Assembly: GCF_001425825.1 (NCBI RefSeq)
Contig: NZ_LMDM01000020.1
Location: 224-64,223, forward strand
DNA length: 64,000 bases
Direction: 5' to 3'
Source: Rhizobacter sp. Root1238
GTDB taxonomy: Bacteria; Pseudomonadota; Gammaproteobacteria; Burkholderiales; Burkholderiaceae_C
The translations under genes and the position numbers were made by a program. Positions 13,857 to 22,306 of this stretch are shown here, in pieces (positions within the stretch are counted from its first letter, which is position 1; each line of letters starts with the position of its first letter). Under the pieces are notes generated by a model. It did no database searches, was not told the DNA's origin, and worked only from the letters and a program-made list of their open reading frames with translations.

Positions 13857-16685
13857 CTACAGCAATCGCCAGTCGTGATCGACCGTGCCGCTGTCGGCGA
13901 ACTGCTCGACGTTCGCCGAATCCGCCGCCGACATCGCATGCACCGCCAGCACCTTGCCGCTGTTCACGTTCTGCAGCCGCAGCGTGCCGGGGTTCGCGGC
14001 GTTCACGCGAATGCGCCAGTCATGGTCAGCGGTGCCGTTGTCGGTGAACTGCACCACCTGGGCCGAGTCGGCGAGCGACATGCCGGCCACCGCGAGCACC
14101 TTGCCGCTGTTGACGTTGCGGATGCGGAAGCTGCCATCGGCATTCGGCAGGAAGGTCCACGCATGGTCCGGCGTGCCGTTGTCGGCAAACTGCTGCACGC
14201 GCACCGAATCGGTGGTCTGCATGTTCTCCACCGCCAGCACCTTGCCGCTGTTCACGTTCTGGATGCGCAGCTCGCCGTTCGGGACGAGCCGCCAGTCGTG
14301 ATCGGCTGAGCCGTTGTCGGCGAACTGCACCACCTGCGCCGAGTTGTTCAGCGACATGCCAGCCACGCCCAGCACCTTGCCGCTGTTGACGTTGCGGATG
14401 CGCAGCCAGCCATCCCCCAGGTCGATCAGCTGCCACAGGTGATCGGCCGTGCCGTTGTCTTCGTACTGCTGCACGCGCGCCGAATCGGCCGTCGACGCCG
14501 CCTCCACCGCGAGCAGCCGGCCGGAGTTCAGGTTCTGGATCTTGACCCGGCCGCTGCCGGCATCGACCAGCCGCCACAGGTGGTCCTGCGTGCCGCTGTC
14601 GTCGAACTGCACCACGTTGGCCGAGTTGGCGAGCGACATGCCGTCCACGCCCAGCACCTTGCCGGAGTTCCGGTTCTGGATGCGCAGCGATGCGCCCGGC
14701 GGCAGCCACGGCCGCGTGCCGCCGGTCTGCGGGAACGAGGTGATGCGCAGCCGCGCCGCGCCCATCGGGATCAGCGTGACCTGCTCGACCGCGGCACTCG
14801 ACGCGACCGGCCCGTCCTGCAGTGGCGTCACCACGTGTTCCGCATCCGCCTGCCAGCCACCGATCTTCTGCGCCGACGCCAGCAGCCGCAGCGGCGCGTT
14901 GCCGGTCATGAACGGATCGGCCAGGTTGCCGCCGGTCGTCACCGTGATGGCGGTGTTCGGCACCAGCCCGTAGTTCCAGGTCGAGCCGGGGTGCACATCC
15001 CATTCCGGCCATTGCGCGTTGCCGCCGGTCTGCACCCAGTTCTCGCCGATCTGCAGCGAGAAGGCGAGGGCTCCCTGGTGCACCGACACCGCGTTGTGCT
15101 GCGCCGGCCAGCGCTTCACCACCGGCTGCGCCGGAAAGCGCAGCGTCACCACGTCGCCGTTCGCCCACAGCCGGTTCACCGTGACGAAGCGCGGCCCGGC
15201 GCCGGCCGCGACCGGCGCGCCGTTGACCCGCAGTTCCGGCGCCGCGCACCAGCCCGGCACGCGCAGCACCAATGGGAAGGTCACGGCCGCGGGCAGTTGC
15301 AGCCGCAGCGTCACGCTGTCGGTGAACGGGTAGTAGGTGGTCTCGGTGATCGTCACCCGCGTGCCGCCGGCCACCGATGCGCTGACGGTGCAGGGCCCGT
15401 ACAGCGCGGCGCACAGGCCGCCATCGGGCGTCGCGAGCCACATCTCCTCGACGTAGTACGGCCAGCCCATGCCGTAGTTGTGCGGGCAGCAGCGGTACTG
15501 GTCGATGCCAGCGCGGTACGACTGCATCGCGAAGCCGTTCTGGAACTGGCCGCTGCGCTTCGGCACGTTGTCGAGGTCGACGCTGTTCGCGCTGGTCACG
15601 TAGTGCACCGAACGGCCCAGCGGGTCGAGCGCAGCCGGCAGCGAATTGAACGCGAGTTCTTCGGTGCGGTCGCACCAGGCGGCGTCGCCGGTGATGCGCG
15701 CGAGGATCTCGTGGCTCATCATGTACTCGACGATGCCGCAGGTCTCGAAGCCCTGGCGCGGGTCGCCGAAGCCCGGCCGGGCGTTCTCGTCGCCCGCGAA
15801 ACCGCCGCCGGGGAACTGGCCCCACGCGGCCTGCACGCCGTCGTAGCGCGCATAGGTCGCGTTGCGGTGCGCCGCATCGCCCGACAGCACGCCGAACTGC
15901 GCCGGCTCGCGGAAGCCCTGCGCGATGTTGACGTTGTGGCGGTCCGGCAGCCCGCCGACCCAGTCGGCCGAGTTGGCGTGGATGCGCCGCACCAGGTCGA
16001 GCAGGAAGGCCTCGCCGCTGCGGTTGTAGAGCCAGTAGATCGAATCGATCGCATCGCCCCAGCGCCAGGTGCCCCAGCCGTCGCTGAAGACGCCGTTCGG
16101 CTGCGTGGTCAGGAAGCGGAAGAAGCGCGTCAGGAACGGCGCGACGCGCGCATCGCCGGTGTACTCGGCATGCGAGCGCAGCGCGTGCAGCATCGGCAGG
16201 TGCGGCCAGACGTCGGCGTGGCCGTTCAGCGCGCTGCGCAGCGCGGTCGGGCCGAAGAAGCCGTCGGACGCCTGCGTCGCGAGCACGCCGTCCATCCAGC
16301 GGCGCGCGGTGGCCAGCGCCGCCGCGTTGCCGGTCACGTAGGCGAGGTCGACGAAGCCGCGCAGCCAGTACGGCACCTCTTCCCAGCCGCCGCGCTCGGG
16401 GTGGATCCAGCCGGTGCTGTCGTAGCCGAGGAAGTGCGACACCTCCGGGAAGCGCCCGCACAGCCCGTTGAGCTGGCGCTCGAGCTGCAGTTGCAGCCAG
16501 TCGCGCGCCTGCACCGCACCGGGCGGCAGCCGCAGGAAGGCAGCCGGCGCAAGCGGGCTGCGGTTCTGTGGGTAGGGGGCCACGGCGGCCTGGCCGGGCA
16601 GCGGGCTCAGCGCCACGGCGGCCACGGCCGCTTCGCCGGCGACGGCGACGCTGCCGCGCAGGAAGTCACGTCGATCGAGGGTCAT
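13857..16685 (-). CDS. GH127-like glycoside hydrolase with six ricin-type lectin repeats
   Basis: 942 residues. A Tat signal (LDRRDFLRGSVAVAG) directs export. The catalytic part (about 45-660) is an alpha/alpha barrel enzyme of the GH127/DUF1680 class (beta-L-arabinofuranosidase type). It keeps the zinc and nucleophile residues of that family: Glu and Cys in ETCG (about 315) and the Cys pair in CCPHN (about 398). The last ~275 residues are six RicinB-like repeats. The ATG has AGGAG upstream. Such enzymes remove arabinose from plant glycoproteins or arabinan, and the lectin tail would hold the enzyme on its substrate. GH146 or another related specificity is possible. It stands alone, next to tctA. 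Confidence 0.85.
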   Translation of the reverse strand: MTLDRRDFLRGSVAVAGEAAVAAVALSPLPGQAAVAPYPQNRSPLAPAAFLRLPPGAVQARDWLQLQLERQLNGLCGRFPEVSHFLGYDSTGWIHPERGGWEEVPYWLRGFVDLAYVTGNAAALATARRWMDGVLATQASDGFFGPTALRSALNGHADVWPHLPMLHALRSHAEYTGDARVAPFLTRFFRFLTTQPNGVFSDGWGTWRWGDAIDSIYWLYNRSGEAFLLDLVRRIHANSADWVGGLPDRHNVNIAQGFREPAQFGVLSGDAAHRNATYARYDGVQAAWGQFPGGGFAGDENARPGFGDPRQGFETCGIVEYMMSHEILARITGDAAWCDRTEELAFNSLPAALDPLGRSVHYVTSANSVDLDNVPKRSGQFQNGFAMQSYRAGIDQYRCCPHNYGMGWPYYVEEMWLATPDGGLCAALYGPCTVSASVAGGTRVTITETTYYPFTDSVTLRLQLPAAVTFPLVLRVPGWCAAPELRVNGAPVAAGAGPRFVTVNRLWANGDVVTLRFPAQPVVKRWPAQHNAVSVHQGALAFSLQIGENWVQTGGNAQWPEWDVHPGSTWNYGLVPNTAITVTTGGNLADPFMTGNAPLRLLASAQKIGGWQADAEHVVTPLQDGPVASSAAVEQVTLIPMGAARLRITSFPQTGGTRPWLPPGASLRIQNRNSGKVLGVDGMSLANSANVVQFDDSGTQDHLWRLVDAGSGRVKIQNLNSGRLLAVEAASTADSARVQQYEDNGTADHLWQLIDLGDGWLRIRNVNSGKVLGVAGMSLNNSAQVVQFADNGSADHDWRLVPNGELRIQNVNSGKVLAVENMQTTDSVRVQQFADNGTPDHAWTFLPNADGSFRIRNVNSGKVLAVAGMSLADSAQVVQFTDNGTADHDWRIRVNAANPGTLRLQNVNSGKVLAVHAMSAADSANVEQFADSGTVDHDWRLL
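13860..14690 (-). repeat. Six tandem ricin-B/CBM13-like repeats (coding)
   Basis: Six copies of about 42-47 codons, each with the pattern (L/F)RIxNVNSGKVLAV..., then DSAxVxQFxDNGTxDHxW. The copies are similar enough in DNA and protein (NSGKVL in five of six) to suggest recent tandem duplication inside the gene. Confidence 0.85.
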
Positions 16686-16875
16686 GTCTGTCTCCTGGGG
16701 TGGTTCGTCGGAACGCGGGCAGAGCGCTCATCGCCACGACAAACCCCACAACGAGACCTCGCCCTGCGCGGATTGCATCCGAACCGGGCGAGTTGCGGTA
16801 CTAATAATCAGGTAACAATCGGTAAATTAATGCCGGGCGCCCTGGTTGGTTTCGCAAGAAGAATTAGTAATCTCG

Positions 16876-18369
16876 CTAGGCCGGCTGCGGCTGCGCGCGT
16901 GCCTTCAGCAGGAAGGCCGCCAGCTGCCACGCGATGAACACCGCGATCAGCCCGATCAGCGTTGCGCTGATCGGCCGCGTGACGAACGCGCTGAAGCTGC
17001 CGCGGCTCAGCAGCATCGCGCGGCGGAAGTTCTCCTCCAGCATCGGCCCGAGGATGAAGCCCAGCATCAGCGGTGCCGCATCCATGTCGAGGCGCGAGAA
17101 CAGGTAGCCGCCGAGTCCGAACGCGGCCGTGATGAAGATGTCGTCGAGGTTGTTGTTGACGCTGTAGGTGCCGATGCAGCAGAAGAACAGGATCGACGGG
17201 AACAGCACGCTGTACGGGATCTTGAACACCGACAGCCAGTAGCGCACCAGCGGCACGTTCAGGATCAGCAGGAAACAGTTGCCGACCCACATGCTGGCGA
17301 CCAGCCCCCAGAACAGGTCCGGGTGGCCGGCGATCATGTTCGGTCCGGGCTGGATGCCCTTGATCACGAAGGCCGCCATCATCAGCGCCATCACCGCGTT
17401 CTCCGGAATGCCGATGCTCATCAGCGGGATGAAGCTGGTGCGGGCCGCGGCTTCGTCGGCCGCGGCCTGGCCGGCCACGCCCTCGATCGCGCCGGAGCCG
17501 ATCTCGTGGCGGTACTTGCTGACCTTCTTGTCGACCGCATAGGCAGCGAACTGCGCGATCACCGGCCCGCCGCCCGGCAGGATGCCGAGGAACGACCCGA
17601 TCACGCTGCCGCGCAGCGCGCTCGGGATGATCCGCTTGAACTCGGCCCAGGTCGGCATCAGGTGGATGGTGCCGTTGAACGGCGAGCGCTCCTCGCGCGA
17701 ATCGAGGTTCTTCGTGATCTCGGCGATGCCGAAGCAGCCGAGCGCGACGCTGACCAGGCCGACGCCGTCGGCCAGCATCGGCAGGTCCCAGGTGTAGCGC
17801 GCCACGCCGCTGTTGACGTCGGTGCCGATCTGGCCGAGCAGCACGCCGATCAGGCACATCGCCATGCCGTTGAGCAGGCTGCCGGTGGTCACGAAGCTGA
17901 CGCAGACGAAGCCGACCAGCATCAGCGCGCAGTAGTCGGCCGGGCCGAACAGGAAGGCCACCTCGCCGAGGCTGGGCGCGAGGAAGGTCAGCACCACGAT
18001 GGCCACCGTGCCGCCGATGAAGCTCGACACGCCGGCGGTGAACAGCGCCAGGCCGGTCTTGCCCTTCAGCGTCATCTGGTAGCCGTCGATGCAGGCCACG
18101 ATGCTGCTGGCATGCGGGATCTTCATCGTGATCGCGCTGACGCTGTCGCCGTACTGCGCACCGTAGTAGATGCCGGCCAGCATGATCAGCGCGCCGTTGG
18201 TGGGGATCGAATACGTCAGCGGCAGCAGCAGGCTGATGGTGGCCAGCGGGCCGAGGCCCGGCAGCAGGCCGACCAGCGTGCCGACCGTGCAGCCGATGGC
18301 GCAGAACAGCAGGTTCTGCATCGTCAGCGCGTGGCTGAAACCGAAGGCGAGGTTGTGGAGGAGGTCCAT
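16876..18369 (-). CDS. tctA: Tripartite tricarboxylate transporter, large membrane subunit
   Basis: 497 residues with about 10-12 membrane segments and the two hallmark TctA loops GLLPGLGP (about residue 34) and GILPGGGP (about 263). TctA forms the translocation channel of the secondary TTT transporters, which import di- and tricarboxylates or other organic acids with a periplasmic receptor (TctC/Bug) and the small subunit TctB. It starts 12 bp after tctB, so the two form an operon. No tctC is adjacent; a Bug receptor gene lies about 5 kb away at 23.8-24.8 kb. Confidence 0.95.
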   Translation of the reverse strand: MDLLHNLAFGFSHALTMQNLLFCAIGCTVGTLVGLLPGLGPLATISLLLPLTYSIPTNGALIMLAGIYYGAQYGDSVSAITMKIPHASSIVACIDGYQMTLKGKTGLALFTAGVSSFIGGTVAIVVLTFLAPSLGEVAFLFGPADYCALMLVGFVCVSFVTTGSLLNGMAMCLIGVLLGQIGTDVNSGVARYTWDLPMLADGVGLVSVALGCFGIAEITKNLDSREERSPFNGTIHLMPTWAEFKRIIPSALRGSVIGSFLGILPGGGPVIAQFAAYAVDKKVSKYRHEIGSGAIEGVAGQAAADEAAARTSFIPLMSIGIPENAVMALMMAAFVIKGIQPGPNMIAGHPDLFWGLVASMWVGNCFLLILNVPLVRYWLSVFKIPYSVLFPSILFFCCIGTYSVNNNLDDIFITAAFGLGGYLFSRLDMDAAPLMLGFILGPMLEENFRRAMLLSRGSFSAFVTRPISATLIGLIAVFIAWQLAAFLLKARAQPQPA

Positions 18370-18381
18370 CGTCGTCGGCTC

Positions 18382-18810
18382 TCAGTACAGGTTCAGGCTG
18401 AGGCCGAGCAGTTTCTGGAAGGCGAGCGCCACCAGGAACAAGCCGACCGACACCTTCAGGTTGCGGACGATCGAGTATTTCGCCGTGCCGGCGAAGCCCG
18501 AGATGAACACCAGCGCGACGATGCCGGCCGTCATGTTCAGCACCCGCGACACCAGCGCGAACGCGCACAGGCTGGACAGCAGCAGCGCGATGTTGACCGG
18601 GTTGAACGCGAACGGCGGCCCGTTCCCGGCGAGCCGCGACCGCACGACGGTGGCGACGGCGATCAGCAGCAGCAGGCCGCTCATCATCAGCGGGAACAGC
18701 CCGGCACCGGCGCGGCTGAAGTCACCGATCGGGTAGCGCAGCGCGCCGAGTCCGAAGGCCAGCGCGATGGCGGCCAGGAAGAGTCCTCGGGCAAGGTTTC
18801 TGTCGATCAT
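18382..18810 (-). CDS. tctB: Tripartite tricarboxylate transporter, small membrane subunit
   Basis: 142 residues from ATG 18810 (MIDRNLARGLFLA), with four hydrophobic segments, the usual TctB size and topology. It contains the family features YPIGDFSRAGAGLFPLM after the first segment and paired C-terminal helices. A GGAG-type ribosome-binding site is just upstream. It is the first gene of the tctBA unit and lies next to the tctDE two-component genes, which in other bacteria induce tctCBA in response to the carboxylate. Confidence 0.9.
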   Translation of the reverse strand: MIDRNLARGLFLAAIALAFGLGALRYPIGDFSRAGAGLFPLMMSGLLLLIAVATVVRSRLAGNGPPFAFNPVNIALLLSSLCAFALVSRVLNMTAGIVALVFISGFAGTAKYSIVRNLKVSVGLFLVALAFQKLLGLSLNLY

Positions 18811-18875
18811 GGTGGCTCCGTGAGAGGAGGCCCACTCTAGGCAGTGCGCCCTCCGCAGACGCCATCGGTTTTTAC

Positions 18876-20285
18876 CTACGACAGGTTGGCGACAGGTTCG
18901 GGGCTGCAGGGCAGCGTCACGGTGGCGGCCACGCCACGGCCGTCGATGCCGGGCTGCAGCACGGCATCGCCGCCATGCAGGCGGGCGATGTCGCGCACGA
19001 TCGCGAGGCCGAGGCCGGTGCCCAGGCCGCCGGCCGCGGCGCCGCGGCGGAACCGGTCCCACACCTGCGGCAGCTCGTCGGCCGGCAGGCCGCGGCCGTC
19101 GTCGATGACCTGCAGCAGCGACTGCGCGGCTTCCGCGCGCGTGCGCACGGTGATGCGCGACCCCGCGCCGGCATGCTCGACCGCGTTGTGGATCAGGTTG
19201 CCGAGCAGCTCGCGCAGCAGCAGCGCATCGCCGTCGACCCAAGCGGGTTCGAGGTCGAAGCCCAGGTCCTGCCCGGCGGCGAGCGCGGGGCGCAGCCAGT
19301 CGTCGGCGGACGCGGCGGCCAGTGCCGCGAGGTCGACCCGCGCGAGCGGCGTGCCGGCGCCGAGTGCCGCGCCGTCGGCGCGCGCCAGCGTCAGCAGCTG
19401 CTGCACCAGGTGCGCACCGCGTTCGGCGGCCGCGTGCAGCCGCAGCAGCGTCGGCTGCAGCTCGGGCGGGCAGGGCTGCGCCAGCGCCTGGGCCGACTCG
19501 ACGCGCAAGGTCGACAGCGGCGTGCGCAACTGGTGCGCAGCGTCTTCGACGAAAGCACGCTGTGCCGAGGCCGCCAGCCGCAGCCGCGCGAACAGGTCGT
19601 TCAACGCCGCGACGAAAGGCGCCACTTCGCGCGGGACGGAACCGGGCTCGATCGGGTCGAGCCGCTGCAGCGAGCGCGAGCCGATCTCGACCGATGCCCG
19701 TTGCAGCGGACGCAGCCCGCGCCGCACCGCCACCACCGACAGCAGGCCGAGCGACAGCGCGAGCAGCACCGCCGCGGCCAGCGCGGCCCAGGCCACGGCG
19801 CGTTCGGCATCCTCGCGCTTGCCGAGCGATTCGGCGACCAGGATCGTGCAGACCTGCGCCGGTCCGCCGCAGCGCGCGCCGAAGGCGGCAGCCCGCATGT
19901 GCCGGCCGCGCAGCGTGGCATTGAAGAAGCGCCACTGTTCGGCCGCCAGCGGCGGCGCCAGCGCGAGCAGCGCGCCGTCGCCACCCAGCGGCCGGCCCTG
20001 GGCATCGCCGACGACGAAGGCCACCTCGTCGATCAGGTCGGCGCGCAGCGCGCGCAGGGTCTGCGCACTGAGCGGCAGCGTGGCCTGGCCGTCGTGCACT
20101 TCGAGGATGCCGTTCAGCGCGACCGCGGTGTCGGTCAGCGCGCGGTCCAGCCCGTCGAGCGCCGGGCGCACCGCGAGCGCGTAGACCACTGCGGCCGACA
20201 GGGGCACCAGCGCGACCAGCGGCAGGATCAGCCAGCGCAGCAGCGTGCGGCGCAGGCTGCTGGCCGGCAGCGGCGCCTCGGTCAT
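18876..20285 (-). CDS. tctE: Sensor histidine kinase, TctE type
   Basis: 469 residues from ATG 20285. Two membrane segments (about 13-38 and 164-186) flank a periplasmic sensor domain. A HAMP-like linker follows, then the dimerisation region with phospho-acceptor His251 in EDAAHQLRTPL, the N-box NLIHNAVEH, and G-boxes DDGRGLP and GTGLGLAIV. The start codon overlaps the stop of the response-regulator gene in an ATGA, so translation is coupled. By position it should sense the substrate of the neighbouring TctAB transporter. Confidence 0.9.
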   Translation of the reverse strand: MTEAPLPASSLRRTLLRWLILPLVALVPLSAAVVYALAVRPALDGLDRALTDTAVALNGILEVHDGQATLPLSAQTLRALRADLIDEVAFVVGDAQGRPLGGDGALLALAPPLAAEQWRFFNATLRGRHMRAAAFGARCGGPAQVCTILVAESLGKREDAERAVAWAALAAAVLLALSLGLLSVVAVRRGLRPLQRASVEIGSRSLQRLDPIEPGSVPREVAPFVAALNDLFARLRLAASAQRAFVEDAAHQLRTPLSTLRVESAQALAQPCPPELQPTLLRLHAAAERGAHLVQQLLTLARADGAALGAGTPLARVDLAALAAASADDWLRPALAAGQDLGFDLEPAWVDGDALLLRELLGNLIHNAVEHAGAGSRITVRTRAEAAQSLLQVIDDGRGLPADELPQVWDRFRRGAAAGGLGTGLGLAIVRDIARLHGGDAVLQPGIDGRGVAATVTLPCSPEPVANLS

Positions 20286-20956
20286 GCGTCGTCTCCGGCG
20301 TCGAGCAGGTAGCCGAGCCCGCGCACGGTGCGCAAGCGGACGCCGGCGGGTTCGATCTTCGTGCGCAGCCGCGACACCAGCAGGTCGAGCGCGTTGTCCG
20401 ACGTGGCGCCGCTCCAGCCCGGCACCAGCGCCACCAGCTGCTCGCGCTGCACCACGCGGCCGGCCTTCAGCATCAGGTACTGCAGGATGTCGCACTCGCG
20501 GCGCGACAGCTTCACCGGCTGGTCGCCGACGCAGGCGCGCAGCGCCTTCGGGTCGAAGCGCAGCGTGCCGACCGACAGCACCTCGGCCATGCGGTTCTCG
20601 TGGCGGCGGGTGAGGGCGCGCAGCCGCGCCACCAGCTCGACCGGCGCGAACGGCTTGACCAGGTAGTCGTCGGCACCGACCTCGAGCCCGTGCACCCGCT
20701 GCTCGACGGTGTCGCGCGCGGTCAGCATCAGCACCGGCAGGCGCGAGCCTTGCGCGCGCACGCGGCGCAGCGTCTCCAGCCCGTCGATGCCGGGCAGGCC
20801 GATGTCGAGGACCAGCGCGTCGTAGTCGTCGCGCAGCAGCGAGGCCGGCACCGGCTCGCCGAGCGGACTGATGTCGACCCGCCAGCCCTGCGCGCCGAGC
20901 GCGCCGGCGATCGACGCGGCGAGCGGCTGGTCGTCCTCGACCAGCAGGATCAGCAT
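20282..20956 (-). CDS. tctD: Response regulator, OmpR/TctD type
   Basis: 224 residues from ATG 20956. The receiver domain (1-~115) has acidic residues ED(D), phosphorylation site Asp51 in LVLDIGLPG and Lys101 in LVKPF. The C-terminal winged-helix domain (about 125-224) ends with the OmpR-family pattern SRLRTKIEPAGVRLRTVRGLGYLL. No ribosome-binding site precedes the ATG, but a short ORF with a good site ends across it, which suggests coupled translation. It pairs with TctE and probably activates tctBA. Confidence 0.9.
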   Translation of the reverse strand: MLILLVEDDQPLAASIAGALGAQGWRVDISPLGEPVPASLLRDDYDALVLDIGLPGIDGLETLRRVRAQGSRLPVLMLTARDTVEQRVHGLEVGADDYLVKPFAPVELVARLRALTRRHENRMAEVLSVGTLRFDPKALRACVGDQPVKLSRRECDILQYLMLKAGRVVQREQLVALVPGWSGATSDNALDLLVSRLRTKIEPAGVRLRTVRGLGYLLDAGDDA

Positions 20957-21018
20957 GGGGGCGGGGCGCCGTCGTCGTGGCGTGGGCGGCTCGTGTGGAT
21001 CGGTGTCTTGCCGACCAT
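20950..21018 (-). CDS. 22-residue leader peptide upstream of tctD
   Basis: A small ORF, MVGKTPIHTSRPRHDDGAPPPC, starts at ATG 21018 with a perfect AGGAG (21026-21030) at 7 nt spacing. It ends in ATGCTGA, overlapping the tctD start (ATG 20956) in another frame. tctD itself has no visible ribosome-binding site. This arrangement is typical of a leader that delivers ribosomes to the next start. It would be too short for most gene finders. Chance is possible, but the ribosome-binding site and overlap together are persuasive. Confidence 0.5.
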   Translation of the reverse strand: MVGKTPIHTSRPRHDDGAPPPC

Positions 21019-21279
21019 GTCGTGTCTCCTGCGGATTGGGATCCTCGGGTCGCCGAGGCGGACAGTATCTCTTCCCGCGCTGCGTCCTGCAGAGGGCGCG
21101 CGACTGTTGTTGAGTCGACGAGATCGACGGCACGCGGCCGGCGGCGTGGTTTGCGCCTCTGGAGCGGGGTCGGCGTTGTTGCAGAAGCCGGGCTTGCGCG
21201 ATCGCGCCAACTTGGCGAGGGGGTGGCTGCGGTGGCGGGCCCCCTTGATCAGGGCCGCGGCGCTGCCGCCGGGACTGCC
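20957..21279. other. Intergenic region upstream of tctD
   Basis: Apart from the 22-residue leader ORF I see no gene in this ~320-bp stretch. It must hold the tctDE promoter and the 3' flank of the protease gene. No clear operator or terminator was recognised. Confidence 0.5.
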
Positions 21280-22227
21280 TCAGCGCCGGCGCCTGCCGGC
21301 CAGCACGGCCGCCAGGCCGACGGCCGCCGCGGCACCCAGCGTCCACACCGGCAGCAGCTCGGGCTGCGGCACCGGCGCGAGCGTGCCGCCGGTCTGCGTT
21401 TCGAGCCATGCCAGGAAGCGCGGATCGCTGAGCAGCATGCCGCCGCCGATCGTGCCGAAGCGGAAGTCGACGGCCTGGCCGGGGGACGCCGACAAGGTCA
21501 CCGTGCTGATGCCGAGCAGCCAGCGCCGCCCACCGATCTCGGCATACGCCGCAGCGCCCGAATCGCCGCCGGCGACGCCCGTCTCGACGGCATTGCCGAG
21601 GCCCGGTCCGCCCAACGGCCCGGTGCCCGACGGCCCGTCGAAGTCGTACAGGAAGAACAGGCTCTGGCGGCCCGAGCCGTCGACCCGCTTCTGCACTTCA
21701 TCCAGCACGTTCCGGCCGACGCGCTTGATGCCGGCCGAGGCTCGCACGCCGATGCCGACGTCACCCTGGCCGCTGGCGCCGTAGCCGACCAGCGTCAGCA
21801 CGGGGCGCGTCGACGGCGCCTCGCGGTAGATCGGCAGGATCTCGACGCCCTCGGGCACCGGGCTGGCCAGCGTGATCAGCGACAGGTCGTCGTACGGGAA
21901 CGAGGCGCCGGGGAAGGGGGTGACGGCGGCGGCACCGATCTGCAGCGGCGTGGCCTCGTGGTTCAGCTGCACGCTGACCGTGCCGGGTGCCGCGCCGCCC
22001 GTCACGTGCGACGCCGTCAGCACGAAGCGCGGCGCGACGACCACGCCCGAGAAGACACCGCCGGGCGTCAGCACCGCGACCGCCGCGGTCCACGGCGACG
22101 AGGGCGTGTTCGCATCGATGCGTGCTTCCGGCGAGTCGGGCGCGGCGCCGGCCATCAGTGCATGGACCGGAGCCGCCATCGCCAGCCAGGGAACGGCCGC
22201 GAGCAACCGGCGTCGGAGGAGTTCCAT
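21280..22227 (-). CDS. Trypsin-like serine protease with C-terminal membrane tail
   Basis: 315 residues from ATG 22227; an ATG 7 codons upstream is possible. Signal peptide 1-~25 is followed by an S1-type protease domain with a complete triad: His74 (TASHV), Asp114 (DDLSLI) and Ser223 (GGDSGA). The C-terminus (TLAPVPQPELLPVWTLG... then a hydrophobic helix and RRRR) resembles tripartite surface-sorting tails of the PEP-CTERM/GlyGly-CTERM class, although no canonical motif is present. The protein is probably exported and held in the membrane before processing. It is a monocistronic neighbour of the amidase operon. Confidence 0.75.
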   Translation of the reverse strand: MELLRRRLLAAVPWLAMAAPVHALMAGAAPDSPEARIDANTPSSPWTAAVAVLTPGGVFSGVVVAPRFVLTASHVTGGAAPGTVSVQLNHEATPLQIGAAAVTPFPGASFPYDDLSLITLASPVPEGVEILPIYREAPSTRPVLTLVGYGASGQGDVGIGVRASAGIKRVGRNVLDEVQKRVDGSGRQSLFFLYDFDGPSGTGPLGGPGLGNAVETGVAGGDSGAAAYAEIGGRRWLLGISTVTLSASPGQAVDFRFGTIGGGMLLSDPRFLAWLETQTGGTLAPVPQPELLPVWTLGAAAAVGLAAVLAGRRRR

Positions 22228-22306
22228 CGGGCAAGGGTAGCCCATCATGTTCCGGCCGGCAGCGCGGTGAAGCGGTTGCCGGAGGCCAACAGCGTGGGGA
22301 GCCTGG

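Noticed and set aside
13860-14690. Regularly spaced repeats that could suggest a CRISPR array
   Set aside because: Period is about 130-140 bp, the units are coding in one frame, and they translate to ricin-type lectin repeats.
16686-16875. AT-rich GGTAACAATCGGTAA repeat before the GH127-like gene as a possible operator
   Set aside because: It is a short direct repeat in a region that must contain a promoter; no regulator family fits and no second copy was found.
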